Shown here piece after piece: positions 25,672-34,317 of a stretch of 51,596 bases of DNA. The notes under the pieces are model-generated. The model was not told where the DNA came from, made no database searches, and was given only the letters and a program-made list of their open reading frames with translations. The stretch is from Woeseiaceae bacterium (lineage in GTDB: Bacteria > Pseudomonadota > Gammaproteobacteria > Steroidobacterales > Woeseiaceae): assembly GCA_030066655.1 (NCBI GenBank), contig JASJBE010000004.1:1-51596 (forward strand), read 5' to 3'. Every line of letters begins with the position of its first letter. Within the stretch, counting starts at the first letter, position 1. The translations under genes were made by a program, and so were the position numbers.

Positions 25672-27495
25672 ATGAAAGAGACTGTCAAAAGCCACCTCGA
25701 TGGCGACGCACTCGCAAACGCGCTGACATCGGGCATCCACCGCGTCATCAAGGAACAGGAGCACCTCAATAGCATCAACGTGTTTCCGGTTGCTGACGGC
25801 GATACCGGCACGAACCTGAGCCTGTCGCTGGGCGCCGGCCTGCCCGTCCTGAACGCCGCCGGCGAGAAACACCTCGGCACGATGCTCGCCGCGCTCGCTG
25901 ACGCGATGCTCGATGGCGCACGCGGAAACTCCGGCGCGATCATCGCGCAGTTTTTCCAGGGCATGAGCGATTCTGCGGGCGAGAGCTCGCGTTTCACGCC
26001 GTACACGTTCGGCAAGGCAATCGCGCAAGGCAGTGACTACGCGCACGACGCCCTGTCGAAGCCGCGCGAAGGCACGATTCTGTCCGTGATCGCAGCACTG
26101 GCCGAGAGCCTGCACAAGCAGACGATCAATAATAATGAGCAGAGCTTCGCATCGGTCATGCCCGCGGCGCTGGAAAGCGTGCAGGCGGCGCTCGCCAAGA
26201 CGCCCGACCAGCTCGATGTGTTGCGTAAGGCCGGCGTCGTCGACGCCGGCGCGGAAGGCTTCGTCGCCCTGTTCTCGGGCATGACGAATTACGTGCTCAC
26301 CGGCGAGATCGACGACAAACCGGACCTGAGCGAAATCGTCAGTGACGCAAACATCATCACGGCAGGCGACGCCAGCGATTCACAGTACCGCTACTGCACG
26401 GAGTGTATCGTCACCGGCGACGACATCGACCGCAGAAAGCTGCGCGAGGCGCTCGCAGACATGGGCGACTCGCTCGTGCTTGCGGGCACGAAGCGCAAGG
26501 CCAAGATCCACATCCACGTCAATGACCCGGACGACGTCTTCACGCTCGGCAGAAAATTCGGCGTCGTCAGCGCCGAGAAGGCGGACGACATGCACCGGCA
26601 GGTGCACGGCAGTCACGACAAAGGTCGCAAGTTCGCGGTCGTCGTGGATTCCGCCGCGGACATTCCGGAGCACCTGCTGGAAGAGCACGACATTCACGTC
26701 GTTCCGATCAGGATCCAGTTTGGCGAACGAGGCTACCTCGACAAGGTCAGCATCTCAGCCGAGGAGTTCTTCGAGGAGCTGGCGACCAACCCGACGCACC
26801 CGACGACGTCGCAGCCGGCGCCGGGCGACTTCAGGAGACAGTTCCAGTTTCTCGCAAGTCACTATCCCGACGTCCTGTCGATCAACGTCACACGAAAAGT
26901 CAGCGGCACGATGCAGGCAGCCGAGGCGGCCGCCGAGCGAGTCAACGCCCACGGCAGACTGCATACCTTCGACTCCAGGAATGCGTCCCTGGGCCAGGGC
27001 CTGCTGGCCGTGCACGCAGCGCGTTGCGCAGAGGCCGGCGTCGATATCGAGACGACACTCGAACAGCTGGACGAGATGCGTGCCGAGACGCAGACCTTCG
27101 GCATCCTCCATGACCTTCGCTTCGCCGTGCGCGGCGGACGAGTCCCGGGCTGGGTCAAGGTCGTGGCGGACCTGCTGCGCCTGCTGGCCATCATCAAGAC
27201 GGTCCCCGACGGCCGCATCGCCTCCGGCGCCTTCCTGATCGGAAAACGACACAGGGCACGTCGCTTCGCCCGTTATGTGGCCAAGCACGCACCGGAAGGC
27301 GTACCCGTCAACATCGCGATCGGGCACGCCGTCTCGCCGCAGGATGCCGAGGTCATCGCCGAAACGCTGCGGGGCCGAATAGATGACATCGAGCAGCTGA
27401 CCATCTCGGAACTCGGGACGGCGTTCGGCGTACACGGCGGTCCCGGGACGCTGGTCGTCGCGGTGCAGCCGACGCGGGCGATACCGGCGCCGTAA
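25672..27495 (+). CDS. DAK2 - DegV fusion, putative single-chain fatty acid kinase
   Basis: 607 residues. Residues 1 to about 215 are a DAK2/DhaL kinase domain (NVFPVADGDTGTNLSLSL and LDGARGNSGAIIAQFFQG, the ADP/metal site, and DAGAEGFV). The middle, about 230-315, matches the FakA middle domain (YCTECIVTGDDIDRRKLREALADMGDSL...IHIHVNDPDDVF). Residues about 320-605 are a DegV/FakB fatty-acid-binding domain (VVVDSAADIPEHLLEEH, TSQPAPGDF, TFDSRNASLGQGL, IGHAVSPQDAE). In firmicutes FakA and FakB are separate and make acyl phosphate; here both are in one chain. The gene starts six bases after exeB. The substrate is inferred from families. Confidence 0.9.
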   Translation: MKETVKSHLDGDALANALTSGIHRVIKEQEHLNSINVFPVADGDTGTNLSLSLGAGLPVLNAAGEKHLGTMLAALADAMLDGARGNSGAIIAQFFQGMSDSAGESSRFTPYTFGKAIAQGSDYAHDALSKPREGTILSVIAALAESLHKQTINNNEQSFASVMPAALESVQAALAKTPDQLDVLRKAGVVDAGAEGFVALFSGMTNYVLTGEIDDKPDLSEIVSDANIITAGDASDSQYRYCTECIVTGDDIDRRKLREALADMGDSLVLAGTKRKAKIHIHVNDPDDVFTLGRKFGVVSAEKADDMHRQVHGSHDKGRKFAVVVDSAADIPEHLLEEHDIHVVPIRIQFGERGYLDKVSISAEEFFEELATNPTHPTTSQPAPGDFRRQFQFLASHYPDVLSINVTRKVSGTMQAAEAAAERVNAHGRLHTFDSRNASLGQGLLAVHAARCAEAGVDIETTLEQLDEMRAETQTFGILHDLRFAVRGGRVPGWVKVVADLLRLLAIIKTVPDGRIASGAFLIGKRHRARRFARYVAKHAPEGVPVNIAIGHAVSPQDAEVIAETLRGRIDDIEQLTISELGTAFGVHGGPGTLVVAVQPTRAIPAP

Positions 27496-27502
27496 GCTTC
27501 GC

Positions 27503-28759
27503 ATGGAAGCCATTGCGCTCATCATCGGTGAACTGATCTTCGCGATACTCGCGCCGTTTATCGCCATTGTCGTCGAAGCCGTGGGCGCCGCGATCAGTGC
27601 GCTGATCGGTCTCCTGTCGGGCAAGAGAAGCGAAAATCCCGTCTTCCTGAGGATCACACGCCTGATCGCGATGGCGCTGGCCGCCCTCGCGGGCGTCGTC
27701 TTCGCCTGTATCCTCGTCATCAACTTCTTCTTTTTCGAAGACTCGGCTCGCTTCGTTCTCGGCAAGGTAGAGACCCGGGCCGGCATCGCGACCGAATGCG
27801 AAGACATCGGCGGTTCCCTGCTCTTCGGGCGCGTGGATCTGCGCAACTGCAGCATCCGCCGCCCGGTGCACCCAAGCTCGTCATTCGAACTGGACGTAGG
27901 CGAGGTCAGTATTGACCTGCGTATCACGTCACTGCTCGGAACAGCCACGCTCGATACAGCCCGGGTTGTGGGGCTGAGCGGCTGGGTTCGGGCTGACCGC
28001 AGCCAGGCACCGGAGGGCGGCGCGGATGGCGATCGCGAGCGGCCGCGGCGAGAATTCGAGGTCATAGACCTGCAGATTGCTGATGCCCGTGTCAGCTTGT
28101 CCGGGTCGAATCCGGACGGTAACCGCTTCGATGTGCCGATTGAGATCGAACGGGTCGAGGTACGGCCACTGCGCTCGCGCTTCGCGCTGTTCGACATACT
28201 CTTTCGCTCCAATGCCTCCGGCTCGCTGGCTGGGGCCCCAGTCACGCTCAGCTCATCGGAGGTTCCCGATGGCAGACGGACCGAGTGGCGTGCGGACAAA
28301 GTGCCCATAGCCAGCTTCGGATCGATGACCGGCGGGATCCTGTCCTGGTTCAGCTCCGGTTATGTCGATGTCTACGTCGACGACGAATGGCAGCGCAGCG
28401 ATGCAACGGCCATCAATATGGACTGGAATCTCAGGTTTTCGGACATCGAGGTCGCGCCGCCGCCGGGAACGGGGCGCGTGACCCGATTCGTCACGGCGCC
28501 TCTGACCCGTTACGTGAACAGCTTCGACGGTGACTTTCCGCTGGAATTCGAGATGGTGCTCAACGAGGACCAGTTCCTGTACCAATCCTCGCTGGCCGCG
28601 GCCGGCGTCTGGTCGGCCATTGGCGAGGCGGCAAACAACGCGTTGTCTGTGATCGGCATCAACCTGGAGTCGCCGGAGAAGACGGGCGACAGCCTCAAGG
28701 AGGGCATGAAGTCGATCCTGGAGCGGGCCCGCAAGCCGAAAGGTCAGGACGAGAACTGA
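27503..28759 (+). CDS. AsmA-like membrane-anchored protein, unknown function
   Basis: 418 residues. Two hydrophobic segments lie near the N-terminus (ALIIGELIFAILAPFIAIVVEAVGAAISALIGLL and LIAMALAALAGVVFACILVINFFFF). They are followed by a long periplasmic beta-rich part with AsmA-like features (VETRAGIATECEDIGGSLLFGRVDLRNCSIRRP, LDVGEVSIDLRITSLLGTATLDTARVVGLSG). Two cysteines close together (TEC...RNC) may form a disulfide. It starts seven bases after the DAK2-DegV gene, so it may be the last gene of the exeA-led unit. The fold suggestion is from pattern only. Confidence 0.7.
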   Translation: MEAIALIIGELIFAILAPFIAIVVEAVGAAISALIGLLSGKRSENPVFLRITRLIAMALAALAGVVFACILVINFFFFEDSARFVLGKVETRAGIATECEDIGGSLLFGRVDLRNCSIRRPVHPSSSFELDVGEVSIDLRITSLLGTATLDTARVVGLSGWVRADRSQAPEGGADGDRERPRREFEVIDLQIADARVSLSGSNPDGNRFDVPIEIERVEVRPLRSRFALFDILFRSNASGSLAGAPVTLSSSEVPDGRRTEWRADKVPIASFGSMTGGILSWFSSGYVDVYVDDEWQRSDATAINMDWNLRFSDIEVAPPPGTGRVTRFVTAPLTRYVNSFDGDFPLEFEMVLNEDQFLYQSSLAAAGVWSAIGEAANNALSVIGINLESPEKTGDSLKEGMKSILERARKPKGQDEN

Positions 28760-28924
28760 CTGACGTTGCTTCGCATCCCTGGCGTCTGTTCTGCGTCAGC
28801 CGTTTTTAAGGCCTTTCAGAAGTCAAAACCGGAGACGCTCCGGCGCAGTCCCATCCACCGGCGCGAGACTGTCACAAACGACTGACGATTGTCGTCTCTT
28901 CGAACGCAACGAGAATCAGCGAGC

Positions 28925-30385
28925 TCAGGTCAGGTAGTCAATCGACATCCTGATCAGGCGCCTGACCTTTCCGGTGTATGGCGGCTGCATCCAGTGAGTG
29001 ACCGAGAACTTGTCGGCGACGACGGCGCGCTCGTGCGAAAACGATTGGAATCCGGCAAAGCCCGTCGAGCTTCCGATGCCACTGTTGTTCGTGCCGCCAA
29101 ACGGTACGTTCTGGTGCAGGTACTGCACGAGACTATGGTTGACGCAGGAACCACCCGCCGACGTGTTATCCAGGACGAACTTTGTCTTGTCGTCATCCCG
29201 GGAATAGACGTAGAGAGCCAGCGGTTTTTCCTTTGCGTTGATCTCGTCAACCGCATCCTTGAGATCTGTGTAGGTCAGGACCGGCAACAGCGGACCGAAA
29301 ATCTCTTCGTCCATGATCTGGCTGTCGCTTGCAACATTGTCGATGAGTGTGGGCTCGACAAACAGCTCATCGGCCCTGAACTCTCCGCCGATCAATGTCC
29401 TTGCGCCTCGTTCGACCGCGTCATCGTAGAGTTGCTTGATGCGGTCAAAATGACGCCGATTGACGATGCGGCAATAGTCCGGGCTCTCAGCTCTTTGTTT
29501 GGCGTCCTCGCCATACGCGCGATCGATGGCAGCGCCAACCTCGTTCAGGAACTCATCCCTGATGCTTTCGTGAACAACGAGATAGTCCGGGGCGATGCAG
29601 GTTTGTCCGTTGTTGCAGAACTTGCCCCAGACGACGTTGCGGGCGGCTGTTTTCAGGTTCGCTGTCTCGTCGATGATCGCAGGACTCTTGCCGCCGAGCT
29701 CCAGCGTCACCGATGCAAGGTGCTTCGCGGCCGCGGTCATGACAATCTTGCCGACCGCCGGGCTTCCCGTGAAAAAGATATGATTGAACGGCAGTTCCAG
29801 CAGCTGCTGTGACACTCGGTAGTCGCCCTCGAAGACGGCGACCTCATCCTCACTGAAGACTTCCTCGATGATCTTGCGCATGACGGCCGACATGTGCGGA
29901 GTCATCTCCGATGGCTTGACCATGGCGGTGTTGCCTGCCGCGATCGCCGATATCAGCGGAGAGAGCGTCAGGGTCACCGGGTAGTTCCACGGCGACACGA
30001 TCAGGCACACGCCCATCGGCTCGTATCGCACCCGCGCGCGGGTGCCGAGCATGGCCATTGTTGGGTTGACCCGCCGCGGCTTCATCCATTTCTTCAGGTG
30101 TCGCATCGTGTGTTTGGCCTCGGCGACAACCGGGAAGATCTCTGTGAGCTCAGCTTCCGCTGCCGGCTTTTTAAAGTCGGCAAAGGCTGCTGCAAGTATC
30201 TCGTCGCGGTGTCGCTGCAACGAATCCAGCAGCGACCGGATTTTCGCGATCCGTTGTTCGGCCGTGGACGTCCGTAGGCGCAGCGCGCGTTTGGACTGAA
30301 GTTCGAAGATGCGCGACATCTCCAGCTTCATATCGGCGACTTGCAGGGTTGGCTCTTCGGTGTCGCTGCGTGCCTGGACGTTCAT
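28925..30385 (-). CDS. Aldehyde dehydrogenase (coniferyl aldehyde dehydrogenase-like)
   Basis: 486 residues, NAD(P)-dependent aldehyde dehydrogenase superfamily. Visible motifs are PMGVCLIVSPWNYP, AGNTAMVKPSE, FTGSPAVGK for NAD, the catalytic Glu in VTLELGGKSP, the nucleophile Cys in NNGQTCIAPDY, and EEIFGPLLPV. The C-terminal pattern (VNHSLVQYLHQNVPFGGTNNSGIGSSTGFAGFQSFSHERAVV) is that of the CalB-like subgroup. Start is ATG 30385 with AGGAG seven bases upstream. It oxidises an aldehyde to an acid; the substrate is not readable. The gene is alone on its strand behind a 200-base leader. Confidence 0.93.
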   Translation of the reverse strand: MNVQARSDTEEPTLQVADMKLEMSRIFELQSKRALRLRTSTAEQRIAKIRSLLDSLQRHRDEILAAAFADFKKPAAEAELTEIFPVVAEAKHTMRHLKKWMKPRRVNPTMAMLGTRARVRYEPMGVCLIVSPWNYPVTLTLSPLISAIAAGNTAMVKPSEMTPHMSAVMRKIIEEVFSEDEVAVFEGDYRVSQQLLELPFNHIFFTGSPAVGKIVMTAAAKHLASVTLELGGKSPAIIDETANLKTAARNVVWGKFCNNGQTCIAPDYLVVHESIRDEFLNEVGAAIDRAYGEDAKQRAESPDYCRIVNRRHFDRIKQLYDDAVERGARTLIGGEFRADELFVEPTLIDNVASDSQIMDEEIFGPLLPVLTYTDLKDAVDEINAKEKPLALYVYSRDDDKTKFVLDNTSAGGSCVNHSLVQYLHQNVPFGGTNNSGIGSSTGFAGFQSFSHERAVVADKFSVTHWMQPPYTGKVRRLIRMSIDYLT

Positions 30386-30526
30386 CGTTTGCTCTCCTGT
30401 CTTAAACCTCGATCGCGCATGGATGCCGAGGCTTCGATGCGACAATGGCCACCGTGGCTAACCGAAGTCAGCCTGACCACTGCTCCAGCAATTATGTACC
30501 GCGGTGACGTCCGGTCAATTCTGGGT

Positions 30527-30548
30527 TTTACGTAAGGCGTACCGTAAA
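30527..30548. promoter_or_regulatory. Inverted repeat TTTACG-N10-CGTAAA upstream of the aldehyde dehydrogenase gene
   Basis: A 22-base dyad with perfect 6-base arms, in the 200-base gap between the VOC gene and the aldehyde dehydrogenase gene, both leftward. Its AT-rich arms and spacing fit a two-turn regulator site better than a terminator. No regulator gene is adjacent. The rest of the gap shows no gene. Confidence 0.3.
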
Positions 30549-30585
30549 TGCCTTCGACAGGACTCGGTGGTGCTTCGTTCCGGCG

Positions 30586-31116
30586 TCAGACCTGCCAGAA
30601 GCCGCAGTCGATGCCGCCGTGAATAACGATCGCACAGGTGCCGTGTCCGGGCAATTCCATCGGGGGCAGTGCGAGTTCTGCTCCGGCTTTGACCGCCGAG
30701 TCGACTGCCGCACTGATATCGTCGACCAGCGCATAGGGGCGCACGACCGGCATTTCCGACTCCCGCATCGGTCCGCGGATACCGAGCATGCCGCCTCCGG
30801 CCATTGTCGCAGTCCGGGCGCCGCCAAGATTGGCGTCGGGGTCGCCGAAGGTTATGCCGTGGACCGCTGAGTATTGATCGCACAGCGCATCGGCTTCGGG
30901 TGTCACAATTTCGAGGTAGTGGATCTTCATGGGATCTCCTTGGGTAGTCGGAATCGAATCGCGACTGGCAATGTTGGGCTCACCCGCATCGACTTCGTCA
31001 AGCGGGAGAGCGTTGTTGTCAGACGGCTGGCACCCGGTGATCAGCGTCGCGACGGCGGGGGGTATCGTCAGCGCGATACCTGCGTGGAGGATGTTGCGTC
31101 GCGTGTGCTCAGTCAT
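30586..31116 (-). CDS. VOC (glyoxalase-fold) protein with exported N-terminal extension
   Basis: 176 residues from ATG 31116. The N-terminus looks like a Tat-type or lipoprotein signal (HTRRNILHAGIALTIPPAVATLITGC) and a disordered linker. Then comes a compact VOC domain from residue 63 (MKIHYLEIVTPEADALCDQYSAVHG...YALVDDISAAVDSAVKAGAELALPP...). That internal methionine, ATG at 30930, has its own strong AAGGAG five bases upstream, so a 114-residue cytoplasmic form may be made instead of, or besides, the exported one. VOC proteins are metal-dependent isomerases, dioxygenases or resistance proteins; which applies here cannot be told. It starts just after the pentapeptide gene. Confidence 0.78.
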   Translation of the reverse strand: MTEHTRRNILHAGIALTIPPAVATLITGCQPSDNNALPLDEVDAGEPNIASRDSIPTTQGDPMKIHYLEIVTPEADALCDQYSAVHGITFGDPDANLGGARTATMAGGGMLGIRGPMRESEMPVVRPYALVDDISAAVDSAVKAGAELALPPMELPGHGTCAIVIHGGIDCGFWQV

Positions 31117-31122
31117 CGTCAA

Positions 31123-31647
31123 TCATCCGCCGTCGGGCTTTTCTCCGGAGCGCCAGCGCCAGTCGACGCGTGCGGTTTGGCCGGGGGTCAATGCCACCAG
31201 GCGTTTCTGGAAGCGCGTCAGTACCGCATCCGTCATATCGGCTCCCTGAAAATCACAGCCCTCGAATGACGAATGCCGAAGATCGGCCCCCGTCAGGTTG
31301 GCATCGCTGAATTGCACCTGCTGGAACCAGGAACAACGCAGATCTGCGAAACTGAGATCCGCTTCTGTAAAGTCAACGTCGACAAATTCATTCCAGCACA
31401 TGCGGGACTGAGACAGGTCCGTGTTGCGAAAGGCAGCGTCCCTGATCTCAGAGCGGCCGAAAAACGTCCGCGGAATCGTCAGATTGCTGAAGTCGTCGCC
31501 TTCGCCAATGCAGGTCCTGTAAAAGCTCAGTCCCGCCTGCTCGTCGTCGAAACACGGCATACGGTCGGGCAGCGGGGGCGCATCCGACAGGTAATCGGGC
31601 CGGAACTTCTCGCAGGATTCTTTGTAAGAGAGTCGTTCGATCGGCAT
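31123..31647 (-). CDS. Pentapeptide-repeat protein
   Basis: 174 residues. After about 55 N-terminal residues with three cysteines, the sequence enters pentapeptide repeats of the A(D/N)LXX type (FSNLTIPRTFFGRSEIRDAAFRNTDLSQSRMCWNEFVDVDFTEADLSFADLRCSWFQQVQFSDANLTGADLRHSSFEGCDFQGADMTDAVL). These should form a right-handed quadrilateral beta helix of about four coils. Most such proteins have no known function; some mimic DNA and protect gyrase. The stop is followed within a few bases by the VOC gene, so the two are probably co-transcribed. Confidence 0.88.
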   Translation of the reverse strand: MPIERLSYKESCEKFRPDYLSDAPPLPDRMPCFDDEQAGLSFYRTCIGEGDDFSNLTIPRTFFGRSEIRDAAFRNTDLSQSRMCWNEFVDVDFTEADLSFADLRCSWFQQVQFSDANLTGADLRHSSFEGCDFQGADMTDAVLTRFQKRLVALTPGQTARVDWRWRSGEKPDGG

Positions 31648-31788
31648 GAGTACTGACCTGGTTTACGTCGACAATGGCGACGGACGGATCCGGCGAGCTC
31701 CAGTATAGCGGCCGGGAGCAGTGCTCGGACAGCCACGCGGCCGGCTCGTGTATCATACTCCCCCGCGCTAAAAAGGACGTGTGAAACG

Positions 31789-33852
31789 ATGACAAGAATA
31801 TTCCTGACGCTGGCAAGCTTTAGTCTTTCCGTCGCCGCTATCGCCGACGAAGGCATGTGGACCCTGGACAACTTCCCGGCTGAAGCCGTCGCCGAAAAAT
31901 ACGGTGTCGAGGTCGGCGACGAGTGGCTGAGACAGGCCCAGCTCTCGACCACGCGTCTCGAAAACGGTTGCACGGGATCGTTCGCGTCCTCCGATGGCCT
32001 CGTGCTGACCAATAATCACTGCACCTGGGGTTGCATTCGTAACCTGAGCACGGCCGAAAGAAACCTGTCGGACGAAGGCTTCATCGCTCGAAGCAACGAC
32101 GAGGAACTGCAGTGCCCCGGGGAGCAGATTTCAGTCCTCGTCGACTTCGAGGAAGTGACCGACAAAATAGCAGCGGTCACCGCCGGGATGCATGAGGCAC
32201 AGGCGAACGAGGCCCGCAAGGCCGAGCTGACCCGGCTTGAGTCGGCCTGCGAAGCGGCGTCCGACGGCGAGCGCAGCTGCGAGGCCGTTACGCTCTACAA
32301 CGGTGGCCAGTACTACATATACGAGTACAAGCGATACGATGACGTTCGCCTGGTGTTTGCCCCGGAGCTGGACATCGCTGCGTTCGGCGGCGACCCGGAC
32401 AACTTCAATTTCCCACGCTGGTGTCTCGACATGACCTTCCTGCGTGCGTACGAGGATGGCAAGCCGGCGCAGACTCCCAATTTCCTGCGTTGGCGCGCCG
32501 GGGGACCTCAAGCCGACGAACCGGTCTTTATCACCGGACATCCGGGTTCGACCAACCGCCTGCTGACGGTCGCACAGCTCAAATTCCAGCGGGATGTCAC
32601 ACTGCCACTGTGGTTGTTGAGGTATTCGGAATTGCGTGGCCGCATGCTGGCCTGGCAGGACACCAGCGACGAGGCGGCTCGTGTGGTCCAGCAACGGATT
32701 CTCGGCTACGAGAACGGCATCAAAGTCCGCCGCAACCAGCTCAAGGCCCTGCACAACGACGGCATGATCGAGCGCAAGGCAGCCGAGGAGCAGGCGCTGA
32801 GGGAGGCCGTCGCCGCCGACCCTGAGCTCGCCGCTGCGTATGGCGAAGCCTGGGATCTGATCGGGCGTTCATTGGACACACACCAGAACTTCTACGAAGA
32901 GCACCTGTTTATCGAGAACTCAGCGGGTCTTCTGGGGCAGCTCTTCTCCTACGCGAGGACGATTGTCCGCGGCACGGCGGAGCGCGAGAAAGCGGACGGC
33001 GAACGCATCCGCGCCTACCGGGACACGGCATTGCCAGGACTGGAGCAACGCCTGTTCGCAGCGCGCCCGGTCAGCAAGGAGTTCGAGCAGCTACAGCTGA
33101 CATTCTCGCTCGAGAAGATGCGGGAGTGGCTCGGCCCGGACAGCCATTGGGTGCGCATGATCCTGGGGAATGAAGCGCCGAATGCGCTTGCCGCGAACCT
33201 CGTTTCCGCGACGAAGCTCGATGATCCTGCCTTCCGTAAGAAGCTCTGGGAAGGCGGTGTCGCCGCGGTAGAGGCGAGCGATGATCCATTAATCAGGCTG
33301 GCTGCCGCTATCGACCCGGGGGCCCGCGAACTGCGCAGTCGCTACGAGGATGAGGTCGAGGCGCCGCGAATTCTCGGTGAAGGAATGATCGCCGACGCCC
33401 GTTTCGAGCTGTACGGCACCGACACCTACCCCGATGCGACGTTCACCCTGCGCGCGACCTACGGGGCTGTCGAGGGCTGGCAGGAGCGCGGCAAGACGAT
33501 CGACCCGTTCACCCGGACGTCGCGATTGTTCGAACGCGCCACCGGGCAACGGCCGTTCAGCGTGCCGACATCCTGGTCGAAGGCACGGGAAGATCTGGAT
33601 CCCGATACGCCGTTCAACTTCGTCGCGACAACGGATATCACGGGCGGCAACTCGGGCAGCCCGATGATCGCTGCCGACGGCACGCTCGTCGGACTCGCAT
33701 TCGACGGCAACATCCACTCGATTGCGGGTGACTACTGGTTCGATCCGAGCCTGAACCGGACGGTTGGCGTGAATGCGGCGATCATGCTCGAGGCCTTGAA
33801 GAAAGTTTACGATGCGAACTTTCTCATCGAGGAATTGACGCTGGCCGACTAG
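31789..33852 (+). CDS. S46-family dipeptidyl-peptidase
   Basis: 687 residues with a cleavable signal peptide (FLTLASFSLSVAAIADEGMW). The chymotrypsin-type catalytic residues of family S46 are visible: His77 in LTNNHCTWGC, Asp in FGGDPDNFNFPRW and Ser in ITGGNSGSPMI. The large helical domain between them is present. The loop LAFDGNIHSIAGDYWFDP has Gly where DPP11-type enzymes, as I recall, have Arg, so a DPP7/DAP BII-like preference for non-acidic residues is more likely. It would release dipeptides from peptides in the periplasm. A TATCAT -10-like element lies upstream. The gene is monocistronic. Confidence 0.94.
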   Translation: MTRIFLTLASFSLSVAAIADEGMWTLDNFPAEAVAEKYGVEVGDEWLRQAQLSTTRLENGCTGSFASSDGLVLTNNHCTWGCIRNLSTAERNLSDEGFIARSNDEELQCPGEQISVLVDFEEVTDKIAAVTAGMHEAQANEARKAELTRLESACEAASDGERSCEAVTLYNGGQYYIYEYKRYDDVRLVFAPELDIAAFGGDPDNFNFPRWCLDMTFLRAYEDGKPAQTPNFLRWRAGGPQADEPVFITGHPGSTNRLLTVAQLKFQRDVTLPLWLLRYSELRGRMLAWQDTSDEAARVVQQRILGYENGIKVRRNQLKALHNDGMIERKAAEEQALREAVAADPELAAAYGEAWDLIGRSLDTHQNFYEEHLFIENSAGLLGQLFSYARTIVRGTAEREKADGERIRAYRDTALPGLEQRLFAARPVSKEFEQLQLTFSLEKMREWLGPDSHWVRMILGNEAPNALAANLVSATKLDDPAFRKKLWEGGVAAVEASDDPLIRLAAAIDPGARELRSRYEDEVEAPRILGEGMIADARFELYGTDTYPDATFTLRATYGAVEGWQERGKTIDPFTRTSRLFERATGQRPFSVPTSWSKAREDLDPDTPFNFVATTDITGGNSGSPMIAADGTLVGLAFDGNIHSIAGDYWFDPSLNRTVGVNAAIMLEALKKVYDANFLIEELTLAD

Positions 33853-33934
33853 CTGCCAGGCACAGGATCGACGCTCCCGGCAGCCGGCCTCTCACCGGCT
33901 TGCCGGTTGGATCGACAAACTCGTTGTACGTGTC

Positions 33935-34312
33935 CTAACGCGGCGAGTCCTGGTACCAGGGCTCCAGGTATTGGCGATCTTCTTGCGAGCAGAAGTCCTG
34001 CACATCGCTGCGTGACTGAAACTTGCCCGCCGGGAAAAACCACATCTTGTTGTCCTCCGTCTGACAACCGCCCAGGGATCCCAGCCTGTCGCACGGCTCG
34101 TCCGACCATGTCCCGCTCATCACGGGTCTGCAAACCTGCTTGAATTCCCCGGTCTTCTCACTGGAGGCATAGTCGAGACAAACGCTGGTCCCGTCATCCA
34201 TGCGGGGCAACGTGCAACTCCCGCCGGTTTAGTCTTCGCCCATCATGAAGTTGATATTGACCAGCACGATGACGGCACAGACTCCGACGATTGCCCAGTT
34301 CCTGGTGTTCAC
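33935..34312 (-). pseudogene. Small Cys-rich exported protein interrupted by an in-frame TAA
   Basis: GTG at 34312, five bases after the SRAP stop, opens a frame of 27 codons encoding a signal anchor (NTRNWAIVGVCAVIVLVNINFMMGED). It is stopped by TAA at 34229-34231. The same frame continues through GGSCTLPRMDDGTSVCLDY and on to 33935 with a Cys-rich domain (about seven Cys) that has no export signal of its own. Without the stop it would be one protein of about 125 residues: membrane anchor plus a disulfide-type domain. Reinitiation at TTG 34210 or ATG 34201 would give a 91- or 88-residue protein lacking the first Cys. Family unknown; a sequencing error is possible. Confidence 0.6.
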
Positions 34313-34317
34313 ACCGC

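Noticed and set aside
26755-28308. 517-codon open frame on the minus strand
   Set aside because: It lies opposite the DAK2-DegV and AsmA-like genes, which have clear domains. The translation is Arg/Ser/Pro-rich with no motif, typical of an antisense shadow in GC-rich DNA.
28889-29812. 307-codon open frame on the plus strand
   Set aside because: It is antisense to the aldehyde dehydrogenase, which has a complete active site.
34211-34312. 27-codon frame as an independent small membrane protein
   Set aside because: It is possible, but the same-phase continuation past the TAA and the missing export signal of the downstream domain make one interrupted gene the better reading.
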